DNA from: Bactrocera neohumeralis
Taxonomy: Eukaryota > Arthropoda > Insecta > Diptera > Tephritidae
DNA: 64,000 nucleotides
Assembly: GCF_024586455.1 (NCBI RefSeq)
Contig: NC_065921.1
Coordinates: 31,599,910-31,663,909 of the forward strand
Reading direction: 5' to 3'
Shown in pieces: positions 51,561 to 63,378 of this stretch. A model generated the notes under the pieces. It ran no database searches and was not told the DNA's origin. It worked only from the letters and a program-made list of their open reading frames with translations. The translations under genes and the position numbers were made by a program. Every line of letters starts with the position of its first letter. The first letter of the stretch is position 1.

Positions 51561-52076
51561 AATATTAAATATTTTTATTTACAATTACCGGATGTTTTTT
51601 TGTTACAACATATGGCGATATCCAAGCTACCTTATACCGAACATAACTCTGAATATGTGAATTATCGTTTTCAAATTGAGTGGGAACTCTCGCAACATGT
51701 TGAATATAATATAATAGTTCTGTTTACCTTTGTCGCACCTAAACTGACGAATTGAACTATCTACTCGTTCGTCTGGCTGTTTATGCGATAACTTGAGTGA
51801 ACATTATGATATCTCTATGAATATTACAGATATATTGGTAAACAGCCTCCTTGGCACTATAGCAACTATGCCTAACGATACCATTACTATTTATAGGTAG
51901 TCAGTTCCTGTATGTTATAAAATTATTTTATAACTTTTATGAGCGCAGAATTAGTAGATTTACTACATACACATATGTAAATGCTTTGAAGATGAAAATT
52001 ATAGTGGAAAGCAAATATAAAGTATTAGTCAGTTATGTATTTTTAAATAATTTTCAATTAGAACATAGTTCAACAA
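51561..52076. other. No gene recognised
   Basis: AT-rich DNA. GCACCTAAACTGACGAATTG and TACTCGTTCGTCTGGCTGTT near 51740-51780 may be decayed repeat. Confidence 0.4.
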
Positions 52077-53685
52077 GTAAGGAAGGGTTATGTTCGGGTG
52101 CAACCAAACATTTAATACATTCGCAACTTGCGAGAATCTCCGAGTAAGAGAGACTTCGAGTTATGGAAGGAAATTTGTATGAAATTTGACTTCTATTAGC
52201 AAGTTATAGAAGTTCGAGCTATGGATGTTTAACGGTATATATACATACATACTATATATATAACTCATACACTTACCGACATATTCGACAAAAGGTTTTT
52301 TAGAAAAACGAAAATCATTATACTTGTACATAAGTAGTAAATATATGGGTGTTGGGGCCGATTTTATCTTGTCGCCAATACTATGACCTATGAACATATA
52401 GGGTCTAGGCCAAGTTTTCATCCAATTTTATCTGCTTTTGGCACAGAGATGCACTCTTATGTGTAAAACACACTCTCACATTTTCATTGAGATAACTGAC
52501 ATGTTGGGCGGTTATGCGGTATAAAGTCACCCGGAATTTCGAAACTCGATAGCTATATGGAAGCTAAGGAAATATTGATACGATTCAACCCATTTATGAC
52601 ACACAATAATATCATTGTCAGGAAAGGGATTATTCGTGCAATTTCTTGTTCTGTTATATTAATATCTTCTTGATTTGTATACCGCAAGGTGAAAGAATCA
52701 AATGAAATTTAAAATTTTTTTATAAGCGAAGTAGGCGTTTTGCCCTATTTTTACATCGCCCATTGCCCAATTTTTACACCGAATTAGTATTGTGAGCGTG
52801 GCAGTGTTCCGATTACGCCCATCTACGAACTCCACCTTCCTATTTTGCCAAGAAACATATGTTCCAAGTTTCATCAAAAGATATGCACAAAATGTCATCA
52901 ATCGAAAAACTATAAAGAGCTATAACAAAAGTGTATATTAAAATAATACAGTGGTACATGGCATGAAGTAGAGAGGGGCATCTATGGTATACAAATTTTT
53001 AAAAGAAGACCGTGACTCCACACCTTAATAACCATCTTAATCATTTGATCGTTTTACTTATAGTATAACTATATCGATTACCTGTGAGATAAATTATTGA
53101 AATTTACAGATAATAATCTTCTCTTGTGTTAAAAATAGATGAAACCAATACTTCTGCTGGCACTATATACTATATACATATTTACCCCACGTAATCATTT
53201 TAAAACCAGGATGGAGTCATGTGTAGAAAATCACGCAAGTGTAGTGAGGAAAGTTCTCTGATCGCCATTCACTTGGGAGAGGCCAGAAACGATTCTTTTA
53301 CATATGACTCAAGCAGCTCACGACTTCCGGTCATTAACCGAAAACATATAAAGTGCCATAACTAAGAAATACTTAAACTATAACAACCAAATTTGCTGAG
53401 TATAAATCTTATATGATCTTCTATCGACAGTGTAAAAATGAATGAAATCGGAGATAACCCCGCTCACTCCCCATATAACGGTACTAACTGCTAAAAGCGC
53501 AATAAATCAATAACTAAATAACTAAATAAGCTAGAGACATTAAATTTTACCAGCGGGAGATGGTGTGAAAATTGGACGATGGGCGTGGCAGCGCCCTTCT
53601 TTTTTTTGAAATCTCATATCTCGGGACCCGACCAACCGATTTCGACAAAATTTGGTACGTGACATTATTTTTACATTTTTATGTC
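52077..53685 (+). repeat. Dispersed repeat E, longest copy
   Basis: It starts CAAGTAAGGAAGGGTTATGT with the hairpin-like TTCGGGTGCAACCAAA. It runs through GGTCTAGGCCAAGTTTTCAT, GAGATAACTGACATGTTGGG, GAAGCTAAGGAAATATTGAT and, distally, ATAACCCCGCTCACTCCCCA and TTGGACGATGGGCGTGGCAG. The order links the proximal words (5335-6160) with the distal ones (16041-16690), showing that both belong to one long element of at least 1.6 kb. No protein coding. The segment 53214-53320 recurs at 54437-54545. Confidence 0.65.
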
Positions 53686-53689
53686 TTCC

Positions 53690-54436
53690 TCTTCTTCTTC
53701 TTTACTGGCGTAGACGCTTACGCGGTTATAGCCGAGTTAAAAACAGCGCGCTAGTCGTTTCTTTTTTCGGAAAGGTGGCGAATGAAACACAATTGAAGAT
53801 GAGCGAAAAAAGGTCCTTCTCCACCTGGTCCTTCTGAGCACAGAAGTTGAAGGTCTTGAAATATATGTAATATTACTTCCCGGCGGGTACTGCGTCGATG
53901 ATACTTTCAGAACTGACGATATGTAGTTTCGATCCATTTGAGAAAACAAAATTGTTCTAGCCAGCGTATGCTTAAAAATTAATTTATATTTTAATTATTG
54001 CATAAGCGATGAAAGAACGATCGTCATATAAATACAGCTCATCGTTCCATCGAAGTCGATATTCGTTTAAAAACATCTGTTCCAACAATAGATATTGCAA
54101 ATTAAAATTAGAATATTTCGCAGAACTTTTCTCTCGAAAACTCGCAACGTCGACTCATCAGTTGTTGTCATCGTCCATGCCTCTGCACCATATAGCAGGA
54201 CGGGAATAATTAGTGACTTATAGAGTTTGGTTTTTGTTCGTCGAGAGACTTTACTTCTCAATTTCCTACTTAGTCCGAAGCAAAAGATATTCTTCGTTGG
54301 ATTTCGGCTCTGACATTGTTGTTGGTGTTTATGCTGGTTCCAATATAGACCAAATTATCTACGACTTCGAAGTAATGACTGTCAACAGTGACGTGGGTGC
54401 CTAGTCGCGAGTGCGACGACTGTTTGTTTGATGACG
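53690..54436 (-). pseudogene. AAG-tailed LINE copy, old and rearranged
   Basis: The left end CTTCTTCTTCTTTACTGGCG is the complement of the AAG tail. The minus strand then gives decayed pieces of the C-terminal module: NSAI-A region at 53730, DQVEKDL at 53815, AVP at 53885 and WLGH near 53965. It continues LRVFERKVL and LLYGAEAWTMTTTDEST (54130-54200), RSKV, FVYLGTSI-like sequence (54310-54370) and the SSHS region (54415). Several small insertions break it. It covers the same span as 11273-12008 and groups with the fragment at 45998. Confidence 0.75.
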
Positions 54437-54545
54437 GAGTCATGTGTAGAAGTTCACAGAAGTGAGAAAAGTTCTCTGAACGCCATTCACTTGGGAGTGG
54501 ACAAAAACGATTCTTTTACATATGGCTCAAGCAGCCTCGAGGTAA
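54437..54545. repeat. Direct repeat of 53214-53320
   Basis: GAGTCATGTGTAGAAGTTCA, AAAAGTTCTCTGAACGCCAT, TCACTTGGGAGTGGACAAAA and ACGATTCTTTTACATATGGC match 53214-53320 with about 15% differences. The two blocks bracket the LINE copy and the distal E repeat. Confidence 0.65.
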
Positions 54546-54944
54546 CGCTGGAGAGTTTTTGTTTTGTTCATAATTTTGATTTCGCAATAACAACTTAGCC
54601 GATTTTTTTCCCAAAAAATTGTGTTTTTCATTTCAAAGTCTTCGAAAAAATTCAAAAATTGGAATTTCAAAAAAACCCTTACAGCATTACCTGGGGAAAA
54701 CTATTATCTAACGAATGAACTTTCATTTTTTGATTTCGGATGATCCAGCAACGAGTTATGAGGGGCACCGCAATTCAACTTTTTTTCGAGACCCGTCCGG
54801 ACAATTGCTGCCATTGCCGTATTTTTTAATATTTCTTTGTAAAAAATTGATAAGACATTTTTCGAATATCATACTTCAATGTGCCATTGGTTGGATAAAT
54901 AAATTTTAACTGTGTCGTCAGGAAAAAAATCACAAAAACATGCT
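54546..54944. other. No gene recognised
   Basis: AT-rich DNA. The frame 54715-54909 (+) has no recognised domain. Confidence 0.4.
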
Positions 54945-55620
54945 TTTTTCGGCAGAGACATTAAATTTTACAACCGGGTTGGTATAGGAGCCGTTGGAAA
55001 AATTGGACGATGTGCGTGGCACCGCCCACCGTTAGGAGAAATTACAAATTTCCGCACCCATTCGACAAGTTTCAACCAAATTTGATACATAACGTTATTA
55101 TGACATTTCTATGCAACCAGGAGACCCCAGTGCATATGTTAGACTTTGTGCTAAAAATATAGGTCAATCTGTGACATATGTATAATGCTGAAATTCGGGG
55201 AGAATGATTACTTTAAATTAATATTCCCTTGTATTACAAATGGGTTGAATTGTGCTAATATTTCTCTAGCTATTTTCTCTTTCTACATATCTGCCATAAA
55301 GATTTTCGAACTTCCAGTAGAATTTATATTACATACTTGTATATCAGTCAATATGTGAGTTATTTAATGACAATGAGGCAGTGTGTTTTACACATAACAG
55401 TGTATCTTTGTACAAAATTGGACAAAGTCGGGAGAACATCTGCCCTAGCCCCACTTAAATGATATTCAGAATTTTGAAACGTTCGGCTCACTTCACTCCA
55501 TATACAATATATTAGTGATGGTACGTGAGGTACTTCAATGAAACTTGATAATAAAAAATCAGGTCAATACCACCTTTATTTCCCATATACATACATATCT
55601 AATAAGAGATTATACAACTT
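54945..55620 (-). repeat. Dispersed repeat E, mixed fragments
   Basis: Sense distal words (AGACATTAAATTTTACAACC, TTGGACGATGTGCGTGGCAC) at 54955-55030 are followed by the antisense block. This comprises AAATATAGGTCAATCTGTGA, CTGAAATTCGGGGAGAATGA, CAAATGGGTTGAATTGTGC and TGTATATCAGTCAATATGTG at 55150-55360. The change of orientation implies two insertions or a rearrangement. Confidence 0.55.
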
Positions 55621-56309
55621 TTCGTTGCCTTTTTGGCGGATAAATCAGTAAACATTTGAAATATCTTAGCAAAATTAATTGATCGAATAGTAATGGATAT
55701 ACTTGTGGTATAGTTTAATAGAGAAAATATAGGAAATGAATCTACGAATCACCCCTATTCCTATACATTACATACATACATACATATGTGCCACATAATG
55801 ATTTTGGTTATGCTGGCCATAAACCGAATAGGTAGTAGGTGAGTTAAATATTTATAAATTAGTTAAAAATATGCTCACGAGTATGGTATACCTGAGCAAT
55901 GTAAAAAGTTATATGGAGATTTAGAGTGATTTTTAACTTTTCGCCTGAGATTATACCGTTTAGGTTGGACAAAATGTGTGACATTTTTAACATTAACATT
56001 AAGTATAAAACCTTTTTTTTTAATTATGTGTTTTAGCGCTTAATTTGAATAGAATTGGGTTTAACTTTGGTAACAACCTCATTTCCCTAATCAATTAAAT
56101 TCTCTGGTTGTCATTTTGCATTCAATAAATAAAATTTAGTCTCTTCGGTTCAGTTTATGTCAGGTACATGTCATCTGAAGATGATTTTAATATATTATTT
56201 TTAATTTATTATTTATATTATTATTTTAATTTTCGCTGAAGTGAAGTAAAATACATATGTACATATATTATAAAACTAATTGCGTCTATGACCTATAATA
56301 CCAGATTTT
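55621..56309. other. No gene recognised
   Basis: AT-rich sequence with an ACATACATACATACATATG tract near 55772. No domain-bearing frame. Confidence 0.4.
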
Positions 56310-57427
56310 CTAAGTGTCATTTCCGCCGTTTCTAATATGTCATGATCTGTAATTTTTTTGTATTCAATAATATTTGCGATTTCATCGTGGAAAGAGATAT
56401 GCAAGAACAACGTTTACAAATTATACAATTTTTTATCTAAATAATCGTGCTCCAATTGCAACTTTTCGTGAACGTTTTGCCATTTTAGTACGTAATAATC
56501 GTCCACCTGTGCCCGCTATTCGCCGAATTGTTGAAAATTTCGAGCGTACCTTTCCTTTACATAATGTTCAAGTGCCAATAAGACAAAGAACGCTCGAAGT
56601 AATGAAAATATTGCCGCCGCTCAGAGAAGTAGTACCAGCAGAATAGAAATTTGGCGATACCAAGAACGTATCGTGAGAACGGAATTGGGACTGTCTCAAA
56701 CGACAACCGTATTTTGAGAGAGGATTTGGGCTTGCAGCCTTGCAACCGTATAAAATTGTCTCACTCCAGAACTGTAGCCATTGGACCACCGTAAACGTCG
56801 TGAATATGTGATTTTGCCGTGGAACAACTTGAAAACGATGAGGCTCACTTTCATTTGAGTGGTGCGGTTAGTAAACAAAACTGCTGATACTGTTGAGCAA
56901 AAACCCACAAATTATTAATGAACAACCATTACATTCAGCTAAATGGACAGTTTGGTGTGGTTTTTGGTCTGGCGAAATCATTGATCCGTACTTTTTTCGA
57001 AATGCAGCTGGTGACATCGTTACTGCTAATTGAGCGCGGTATAGATCGATGACAAACAACTTTTTATGAACTCAATTTTAAGAAGTTGATCTTGATGACA
57101 TCTGGTTCTAACAAGACGGAGCTACGTATCAGATTTGGAGATTTGATTATTTCAAGAATTTATGAATAGAATGAACTCCAAGACTACTTCTTTTGTGGTT
57201 ATTTGAAGTCATTGGCATTTAGCAATAAATCAGATTCTCTTCAAACTTTAGAAGTCAACATTGTACTTGCTATTCGTGACTTTCGACTTGATTTAGTGGA
57301 AAAAGTACTCGAAAATTGTGTTCATGAAATTTGTTCCTGCAAAAGAAGTCGTGGAGGCCATTTGAATGAATTTATATTCAGAACTTCGATTAAACTCACA
57401 CTAAATGAAACATTTAAATTTCCTTAA
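56310..57427 (+). pseudogene. ITm transposase relic, DD41D-type, longer copy
   Basis: The leader TAATATGTCATGATCTGTAA at 56334 equals that at 41857. The N-terminus is open at 56374-56646. It reads RTTFTNYTIFYLNNRAPIAT, FRERFAILVRNNRPPVPAIR and RIVENFERTFPLHNVQVPIR, probably the DNA-binding region. Further blocks in shifting frames are LTVSNDNRILREDLGL (56690), LEHDEAHFHLSGAVSKQNC (56830, containing the DEAHF first catalytic Asp), YFFRNAAGDIVTAN (56988), QDGATY (57113, second Asp), then SLAFSNKSDSLQTLEVNIVL, LDLVEKVLENCVHEICSCKR and GGHLNEFIFRTSI to the stop at 57425. A deletion after QDGATY removes the third Asp. Comparison with 41840-42571 gives the full family layout. Confidence 0.75.
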
Positions 57428-57482
57428 CAATTATTTTATTTTATTATTTTTTTTTGAAATGAAATCATTTCACTCTTATTGG

Positions 57483-57600
57483 ATAAGTTGATAAGATAAA
57501 ATTTGATTGTAATACTTACACGATTTCGTCGATCACCTGCAGGTATTTCGCCGGCTTTGATCCTTGCAAGTTGCAAAAGTATGTCCCTTACTTGTTTATT
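57483..57600 (-). repeat. Dispersed repeat E, terminal fragment, antisense
   Basis: AAAATTTGATTGTAATACTT, CACGATTTCGTCGATCACCT, GCAGGTATTTCGCCGGCTTT and GATCCTTGCAAGTTGC are the complement of 45740-45790 and 5385-5420. It ends CCCTTACTTGTT, the outer end of the repeat, but the hairpin between has been lost here. Confidence 0.6.
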
Positions 57601-58212
57601 GTAATTTGTTTACAGTCTCTACTAAAAATATAATAATTAGTTAAGTGTTTGTTTTCGCTTATTAACAACGGAGTGGAAAGCTGAATAAGATCACATTGCG
57701 GAGATTGTTTTGCATAATTTTAGAAAAGGTCCAAGTAAAATTTATGAGCTTCTCAAAAATATAATATTTCGAGAAAGTTGGTTTATTACACTATTGATCG
57801 TATATTCTAAATATCACCAGTTGATGGTAGAAATAAATTTAGCCATAAAAAGCAGAAATCCCATTAGAAAACAAAAAATAATGTTAAAGCAAACGTACAT
57901 ATGTATATATCGACCAGATCAATGTCAAAATATATTATGGATAATCTCCAGTTGAAAGCTTACGACGATTGTTGAAGCAGTTTTTAATTAGCAAAACGAC
58001 AAAATATACGCAAATACTTCCAAAGACGCAAAAAATTATATTCCAAGGAGTGAATGTGGTCACCATCTACCATATTGTTCGTCGCTCATTTAACATATGC
58101 ATAATTTAATGTTATAAACTTTATTAAAGTTCTATTTTTTTGACGGCCTGAACTTATGGAAGAACTAATGGGAGTCTAATAAAGTAAGTTCTGTTATAGA
58201 TATTGACCTTAG
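57601..58212. other. No gene recognised
   Basis: AT-rich DNA. The frame 57710-57955 (+, beginning HNFRKGPSKIYELLKNI) has a faint resemblance to a transposase HTH, but I cannot support a family. Confidence 0.35.
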
Positions 58213-58946
58213 GGGGGTATTCTGGTCTAGAAATTAAAAAAAAATCGAAATTTTTTTTATATTTTCAAAGTTTAACTATTCAAGAATATGTGTACAAGAG
58301 GATTTTTCAAAATTCAAATTATTTTCAGAGATAAAGGCATTTTTCTGACCCGGCATCCAAACTGGTTCGGCCGGAACTAATCGAACAAAAGACATTACGA
58401 GAAACTTTAAACGCGTTTTTCTCAAAACTGACTTTTTCGGAACGATACCACGATTTCTCAGGTTCTACTGTATCGATTTACTTGAAATTTTTACAGAGTC
58501 TTCTTTATAGGCTTGTCTATGATTGGAACTAGCCCCATCCCCAAATTTTTATTTTTATTATTTTTAAAAAATTCGAAATAATCAGAAAAAGTGATCCAAA
58601 AAAACTTTTTTTTTCAGGCAGTCGCCATTTTGTGAAAAAAATTTTTCCCACTTTTCCGTAGTTCCGGCCATTGCGACATTATTCTAGATTAATAATCTTT
58701 TTTTTTTGGTTTCAGATAACTAGGAGGTTTGAATGGGTATGGTCACGTGGAAATTTTTAGAGACCCCCCACTTCGTCAGCTCATAATTTTTGAAATTATT
58801 TGCTTTTTTTAGTTTCTAATTTTTTTCTGTACTCTTCTTAAATTAACAAATAACTAAAAAAAAATGGAATTAAAAATATTAATTGCCTTTTTTTACGACA
58901 CTTTAAAAATTACCTGAAATTCATGCTTCTAGACCAGAATACCCCC
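58213..58946. mobile_element. MITE family A, complete
   Basis: It begins GGGGTATTCTGGTCTAGAAA, preceded by CCTTAG in place of TTAA, and ends TTCTAGACCAGAATACCCCC followed by TTAA at 58947-58950. The interior blocks ATTCAAGAATATGTGTACAA and AACTAGCCCCATCCCCAAAT are those of 21486-22038 in inverted order. 734 bp, non-coding. It contains a segment near 58610-58800 (TTTCAGGCAGTCGCCATTTT) that the 21.5 kb copy lacks, so that copy is internally deleted. Confidence 0.8.
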
Positions 58947-58950
58947 TTAA

Positions 58951-59826
58951 AATAATAATATTTCATTATAAATTATTCATTCATTAGAAATAAAAGAAGT
59001 CCCTTACTTTTCTTAAAAGTAAATAAGCTATCAAAAATTTCGTCAATTCATTGCAGTTAAGTACTAAATGCAAACGATCTGCGGAATATTTCAGGTGTGC
59101 TGATTAAGAACATGAATTCAAACATTTTCCAACACGTACTGCTATTTTGGTCATACTAGAAAGTGGTGGTGGTTTGACCCCTACACTCCTGGATTACAAT
59201 ACAATACAAAAATTCCTAAGTGTTAGGAAATTTTTACTACCATTTCGGTTTTAGCAACCCAAAATTAGCAGAAATAGCCTCTAACATCACAGTCGCGGAA
59301 TGACTGTAAACTAGTGTAATTACGCTATTAACCTAAGTAGACATCTTTAACTAAACTTCGCAATTCACTTTTAGAAATTTCTTATTATTTGGAAGATGTA
59401 TAAACAGCTCACAAATTGTCTTAACCACTCACAAAATTAATTTTAAAATACCAAACTCGATTGTGCCAAGCATAAAACTTGAATGGTGATGCATATGTAC
59501 CTAGTATACAAGTACAAGTATATACTTTGTAACATTCCCATGAAAAAAATGAAAAACCACTTTCTTTACAAAACTTGGTATGAATACTGTACTAGGATAT
59601 TTTCAAATTAATTACTCAAAAATACGTAGATACGTACATGAAATAAGCAGAAATGTCAGAACGACTGCGATGATGTGACACTTCCAAATTTAGAATTCTC
59701 CTGTCTGCGGTAATCTTATTTTTCCAGTTATAATTGTACTATCCTTATAATACGGTACGCGCGTTTTCCAATTCGCAACAATTTATCTTAGACTTTTTGT
59801 AAATATATATATATGTATGTTGTATA
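58951..59826. other. No gene recognised
   Basis: AT-rich DNA with no supported feature. A TATATATATATGTATG tract lies near 59805. Confidence 0.4.
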
Positions 59827-60345
59827 CAGTCATGGACAGAGAAATAGTACGCTTTGAATATGTAATAAAACGACGTTAATAATTATTATAAGCAGAAAAC
59901 AAATTGAACAAATGGAGAAATACAGAGGTAAGTTATGTATAAAAAAATAAAAAATATTTTTTCAATTGCGTATTTTGAGCTGAACGTAGCAATAGCACTG
60001 TAGGCCGCTTCTGCGGAAATTAAGAAAATTTATTAGAAATGTTGCACTCACACCGTTCCTACTTTGTCTACAACTTTTCAAAATTGATTGGCATCGTCGG
60101 GGCAAACTCTCCAGTCCAAAGTTTTTCAGCATTTTTGAATTTATTCTTAGCAATTAGCGCCTTAACATCGCTCCACAAATTTTCAGTGGGAATTGACGTC
60201 GAGACTTTGAGCTGGTCAGTACGTCAATACCTTCTGCAGTGAGCAAATTCTGCACATTTTTAGCTGTGTGATTTGGATCATTATTATTATTTAGAGGCAC
60301 CAATTCGAACGAGAGTGCTATGGAACCGTATTTATAATAATACCC
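59827..60345 (-). pseudogene. Tc1-like transposase C-terminal remnant with one terminus
   Basis: The terminus CAGTCATGGACAGAGAAATA at 59827, preceded by TA, looks like a Tc1-type end. On the minus strand from about 60330 the blocks are NNNNDPNHTAKNVQNLLTAE and GIDVL. After a shift they continue PAQSLDVNS, a stop, ENLWSDVKALIAKNKFKNAE and KLWTGEFAPTMPINFEKL. NDP-HTAK holds the second catalytic Asp. The Glu of (P)IENLW is retained, although the codon before it is a stop. The N-terminal half is absent and at least two frameshifts occur. Confidence 0.75.
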
Positions 60346-61110
60346 AACGATTACCCTCCTCCCGCCCAACCGACGCGAGGGGCGCAATCCGCGAACGAGC
60401 GGAATTAGCCGAGTCATAAAAGGCAAGAGAGTTTTAAGCGTTGCGATCTTAAGCTGCTCAGCTACAGAAACAAAAATTTCAACAGCCGAAATTAAGAATT
60501 AGATTAAAGTTTATAATTATTAAATGTTACTTGTTAAGAGTAGATAAAATAATTTTTTTAATGATAAAGAGTGAGTCTGTTAGATCAAATGTGCTGGAAT
60601 GAAAATTGAAATCATGACATATACGGCGGAATGGTTCGTTATATGTATAAGAATGTTAAGGTATGAAAATTGGTTCATTTGGTCTAAAGCCGTACCAGAA
60701 AAACACTACCCTTAACGGTTTTTGTGGCGTGTCTGGAGTTACGGAGCTACATATCAAGGGCGATGGACAAATGGTTTGCCATTCATCAAAGTTCAGCCAT
60801 ATTCTTATGTATCTTTTGGGCACTGAGCAACATTGAGACGCCTTCGTACAAGTCTACTGGATACGCAAAACACAAATTCCTCATTTATTTCAGCCATAAT
60901 TTATTGTTAAATTTTAAAAGGATCAGCCTTGATGTTTCTGATGATGATTTTATCACCGTGTTCCGTTGTTTTACGTGCAGCAGCTTTGCGGAGTTTTTTT
61001 TTTTTAATATTTTCATTTTATTTAAGGCTACAGTTAAAACAATATTTTTTTCTCCACTGCCAATAAATAATGAATATTTGCACAAATAACTAAATGTGTT
61101 CTACATATAT
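60346..61110. other. Unassigned; short GC-rich block and possible transposase traces
   Basis: CCTCCCGCCCAACCGACGCG and AATCCGCGAACGAGCGGAAT (60356-60405) stand out in composition but have no match I recognise. At 60725-60790 the pieces GVSGVTELHIKGDGQM are faintly like a Tc1 core (GVG-LH-I-G-M), which is not enough to call. The frame 60724-61089 is otherwise featureless. Confidence 0.35.
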
Positions 61111-61330
61111 ACATTAGGGTGCTTCAAAAAAAGTTTTTGCATTTTTTTTCAACTCTTACCGCCTCAAATGTTAGTGTCAGTTGTCAAACAAATAATCCTC
61201 TCTCAAGCCAGGCGCTGTAGCTTAACTCTAAGGGGTTGCTATTTTTTCCATACATTTAACATAGGAATTTTCGTTTTTTCATTCAAACAAAAATTTCACC
61301 AACTAATTTTCGTTTCTCAAAAATAACCAT
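61111..61330. repeat. One end of a TTAGGGTG-type MITE
   Basis: TTAGGGTGCTTCAAAAAAAG starts at about 61113 within ACATATATACA sequence, like the left end of family C (TTAGAGTGATTCAAAAAA). No matching right end was found within 700 bp, and the interior is not shared with family C. Confidence 0.45.
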
Positions 61331-61627
61331 CACATATTCATAAAGTTGGCTTTTCAAACTTTAAAAATTCACGAATTTCAGCCATTCTCTTATTTTCAAC
61401 ATATTAAATAAGTTGATAAGTAACAAGAGAGCAAATTTGAGAAAAACATCCAACTCGCATGAATCTAACGCTAAAACCAGGGCATATGCTGGTGTTAAAA
61501 GTTTGTGTATTCTTTAAAAGGTGTCAAATAATGTTCCATATGTGAAACTAATAAAACTAAAGAAAAAGCACCACCTAAGGTTCCCCGAAAGGAAACAATA
61601 TTAAACTTTGCACCGGTGCACATAGCC

Positions 61628-62223
61628 TTTTCTGGTTTAGAAATTCGAATAAAATCAATTTCCTTCAAGAAAATGTCCCTAAAAGGGTTTTTCGAATTTC
61701 AAATTATTTTTCGAGTTACAGTTCATTTTGTGTCTCCGACTCCGACTGCGCGCGACTAGTTCTCAAACTTTAAACTCGTTTTTCTCATAACTACTTTTCT
61801 AGAAACGGTGTGCATGATATCTCAAGTTCTACTCAACCGATATACATGAAATTTTACACAGAGCTTTCTTAGAGCTTTATAGTATCGTACTACGAAGAGC
61901 TTTCGAAAGAATTTTTTTTTTATTTTTAAAAAATTCCGAACCACAAAAAAACAGGAAAAATACGAAACTTTTTTTCAAACCTCCACCATTTTGTAAAATT
62001 TTTTTTTTTTTTCAATTCAACTTTTGCTCTTCATCATTTCGCATCTCTACTTCGCCGACCTGCAGTTTTTTTAATTTAATTTTTTTCTTATATTATTTAT
62101 GTTTTGTATTCCTAGAATATCAATAAAAAGCATGTAAAAAAATGGATGATCAAAGTAATTTTTGATTTTTTTATTGCGTCAAAAAAAAACCTAAAATTCG
62201 AGCTTCTGAACCAGAATACCCGC
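61628..62223. mobile_element. Diverged relative of MITE family A
   Basis: Left CTTTTCTGGTTTAGAAATTC and right GAGCTTCTGAACCAGAATAC, then CCGC and TTAA at 62224-62227. The words CAAACTTTAAACTCGTTTTT, CTCAAGTTCTACTCAACCG and TTTTTAAAAAATTCCGAACC follow the order of family A copies at 58420-58580. Left TTAA and the G-run are lost. Confidence 0.55.
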
Positions 62224-62264
62224 TTAAGTCTGACTGGCGCTAAGTTGTTTTTTCAGTCCAAAAA

Positions 62265-62445
62265 AATGTTAGTTGGGAAGGACCTGGATACAATTTTAAT
62301 TTCCACGATTTTCAGAAGATGGAACTCCAATTGAAACGTCTACGTAGTCGTATGAATAGTGTGGCGATGTGGGGAGCTATCTTCTAATATGATACGCGAA
62401 CTGCAATTTTTGAATAATATTATAAATGCAAACACGAAAACACGA
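62265..62445 (+). pseudogene. Tc1/Bari-like transposase, middle fragment
   Basis: One frame reads VSWEGPGYNFNFHDFQKMEL, then QLKRLRSRMNSVAMWGAIF, then a stop (TAA). In the next frame MIRELQFLNNIINANT follows. The order G-DG---Y-HD, then GSVMVWGAIS, then LQF--G--NA--Y corresponds to the core of Bari-like Tc1 transposases after the first catalytic Asp. The residues matching VMVWG are VAMWG. Only about 60 codons are left. Confidence 0.5.
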
Positions 62446-62940
62446 ATAAAATGGCTTTTCTGCTGCTTTTCTCCATTTTAAAAATATGTGTCGCACTTTG
62501 TACGATATACCAAAGCTCTGATTCGCACTGTCCGGGTGTCCAGGTGTCCAGGTGAAGGCAAAACATCGATTTAATGCAGTAATTACTAATAGCAATAGAA
62601 AAGCTGTTGAAAGAGGAATAAGTCGATTATATTAAAATTGCTTGGTCATCGATTTCCTTAAATGGTGTTGGAAATTTGTAAGAATCGCCATCCAATCGGG
62701 TCTTTGAGATCATTCTCAACAAGGCGGGCTTAAATTAGTTAATACATAAATTTAAATACGGTATATGTTCTTGACTAAAAATATTAAAGAATATAAAAAC
62801 GCTTGTATACTTAGATAAATGGTTTGACTTTGAAGTGACTTATCTACTAAACTATTAAAACTTTAAAGTTGTGAGAAAAATTTTATTTTATTTTTAAAAG
62901 TCCGTAATCCTAAATAAGAGACTTCAGCTCATTTTAGACA
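62446..62940. other. No gene recognised
   Basis: AT-rich, with a small direct repeat GTGTCCAGGTGTCCAGGTG near 62535. No domain-bearing frame. Confidence 0.4.
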
Positions 62941-63378
62941 TTAGGGGTATTCAGACCAGCTTAGTTAACTCGTTAGTCGTTATTCGGTAGTTTTTTACAT
63001 GTATTTTGTTTTTGTAAAATTAACAGACTATCGTTCTACCGAGTAACGAACTATCCATCTGGCAAGCTTGATAACTGTTTCGTTACTCGGTAATATCACA
63101 TCAGCTGTTCTCCTGCTCCTCTGTACATCAATTTAAAGTACTTACCAGTAATAAATTTGATCTTCCACATAATTTTCAATTAAATGACTGACAATTTTTG
63201 ATTTTGCACTTTGCTGAGGCATTTTTACTCTTTAATAAAATTGAATCAGCTGTTTCGGAATAAAATTTATCATACTACAGAGGTAGAACAAAAAGTATGT
63301 TCACAGTTAAGCCTTTTAACGAAGTATTAACTAACGAAGTATCAAAATAAACAGGCTTCGGTCTGAATATCCCTATTA
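62941..63378. mobile_element. MITE family H
   Basis: Left TTAGGGGTATTCAGACCAGC and right GGTCTGAATATCCCTATTAA are inverted repeats. Inside, AACTCGTTAGTCGTTATTCG at the left is answered by AACGAAGTATTAACTAACGA at the right, and TTCTACCGAGTAACGAACTA by CGTTTCGTTACTCGGTAATA near the centre. This gives a second internal palindrome around 63030-63100. 438 bp, non-coding. Confidence 0.7.

Noticed and set aside
57710..57955. Possible Tc1 HTH (HNFRKGPSKIYELLKNI)
   Set aside because: The similarity is too short and nothing of the catalytic part follows.
60356..60405. GC-rich block as a tRNA or tRNA-derived SINE head
   Set aside because: No cloverleaf could be drawn and no A and B box pair with proper spacing was found.
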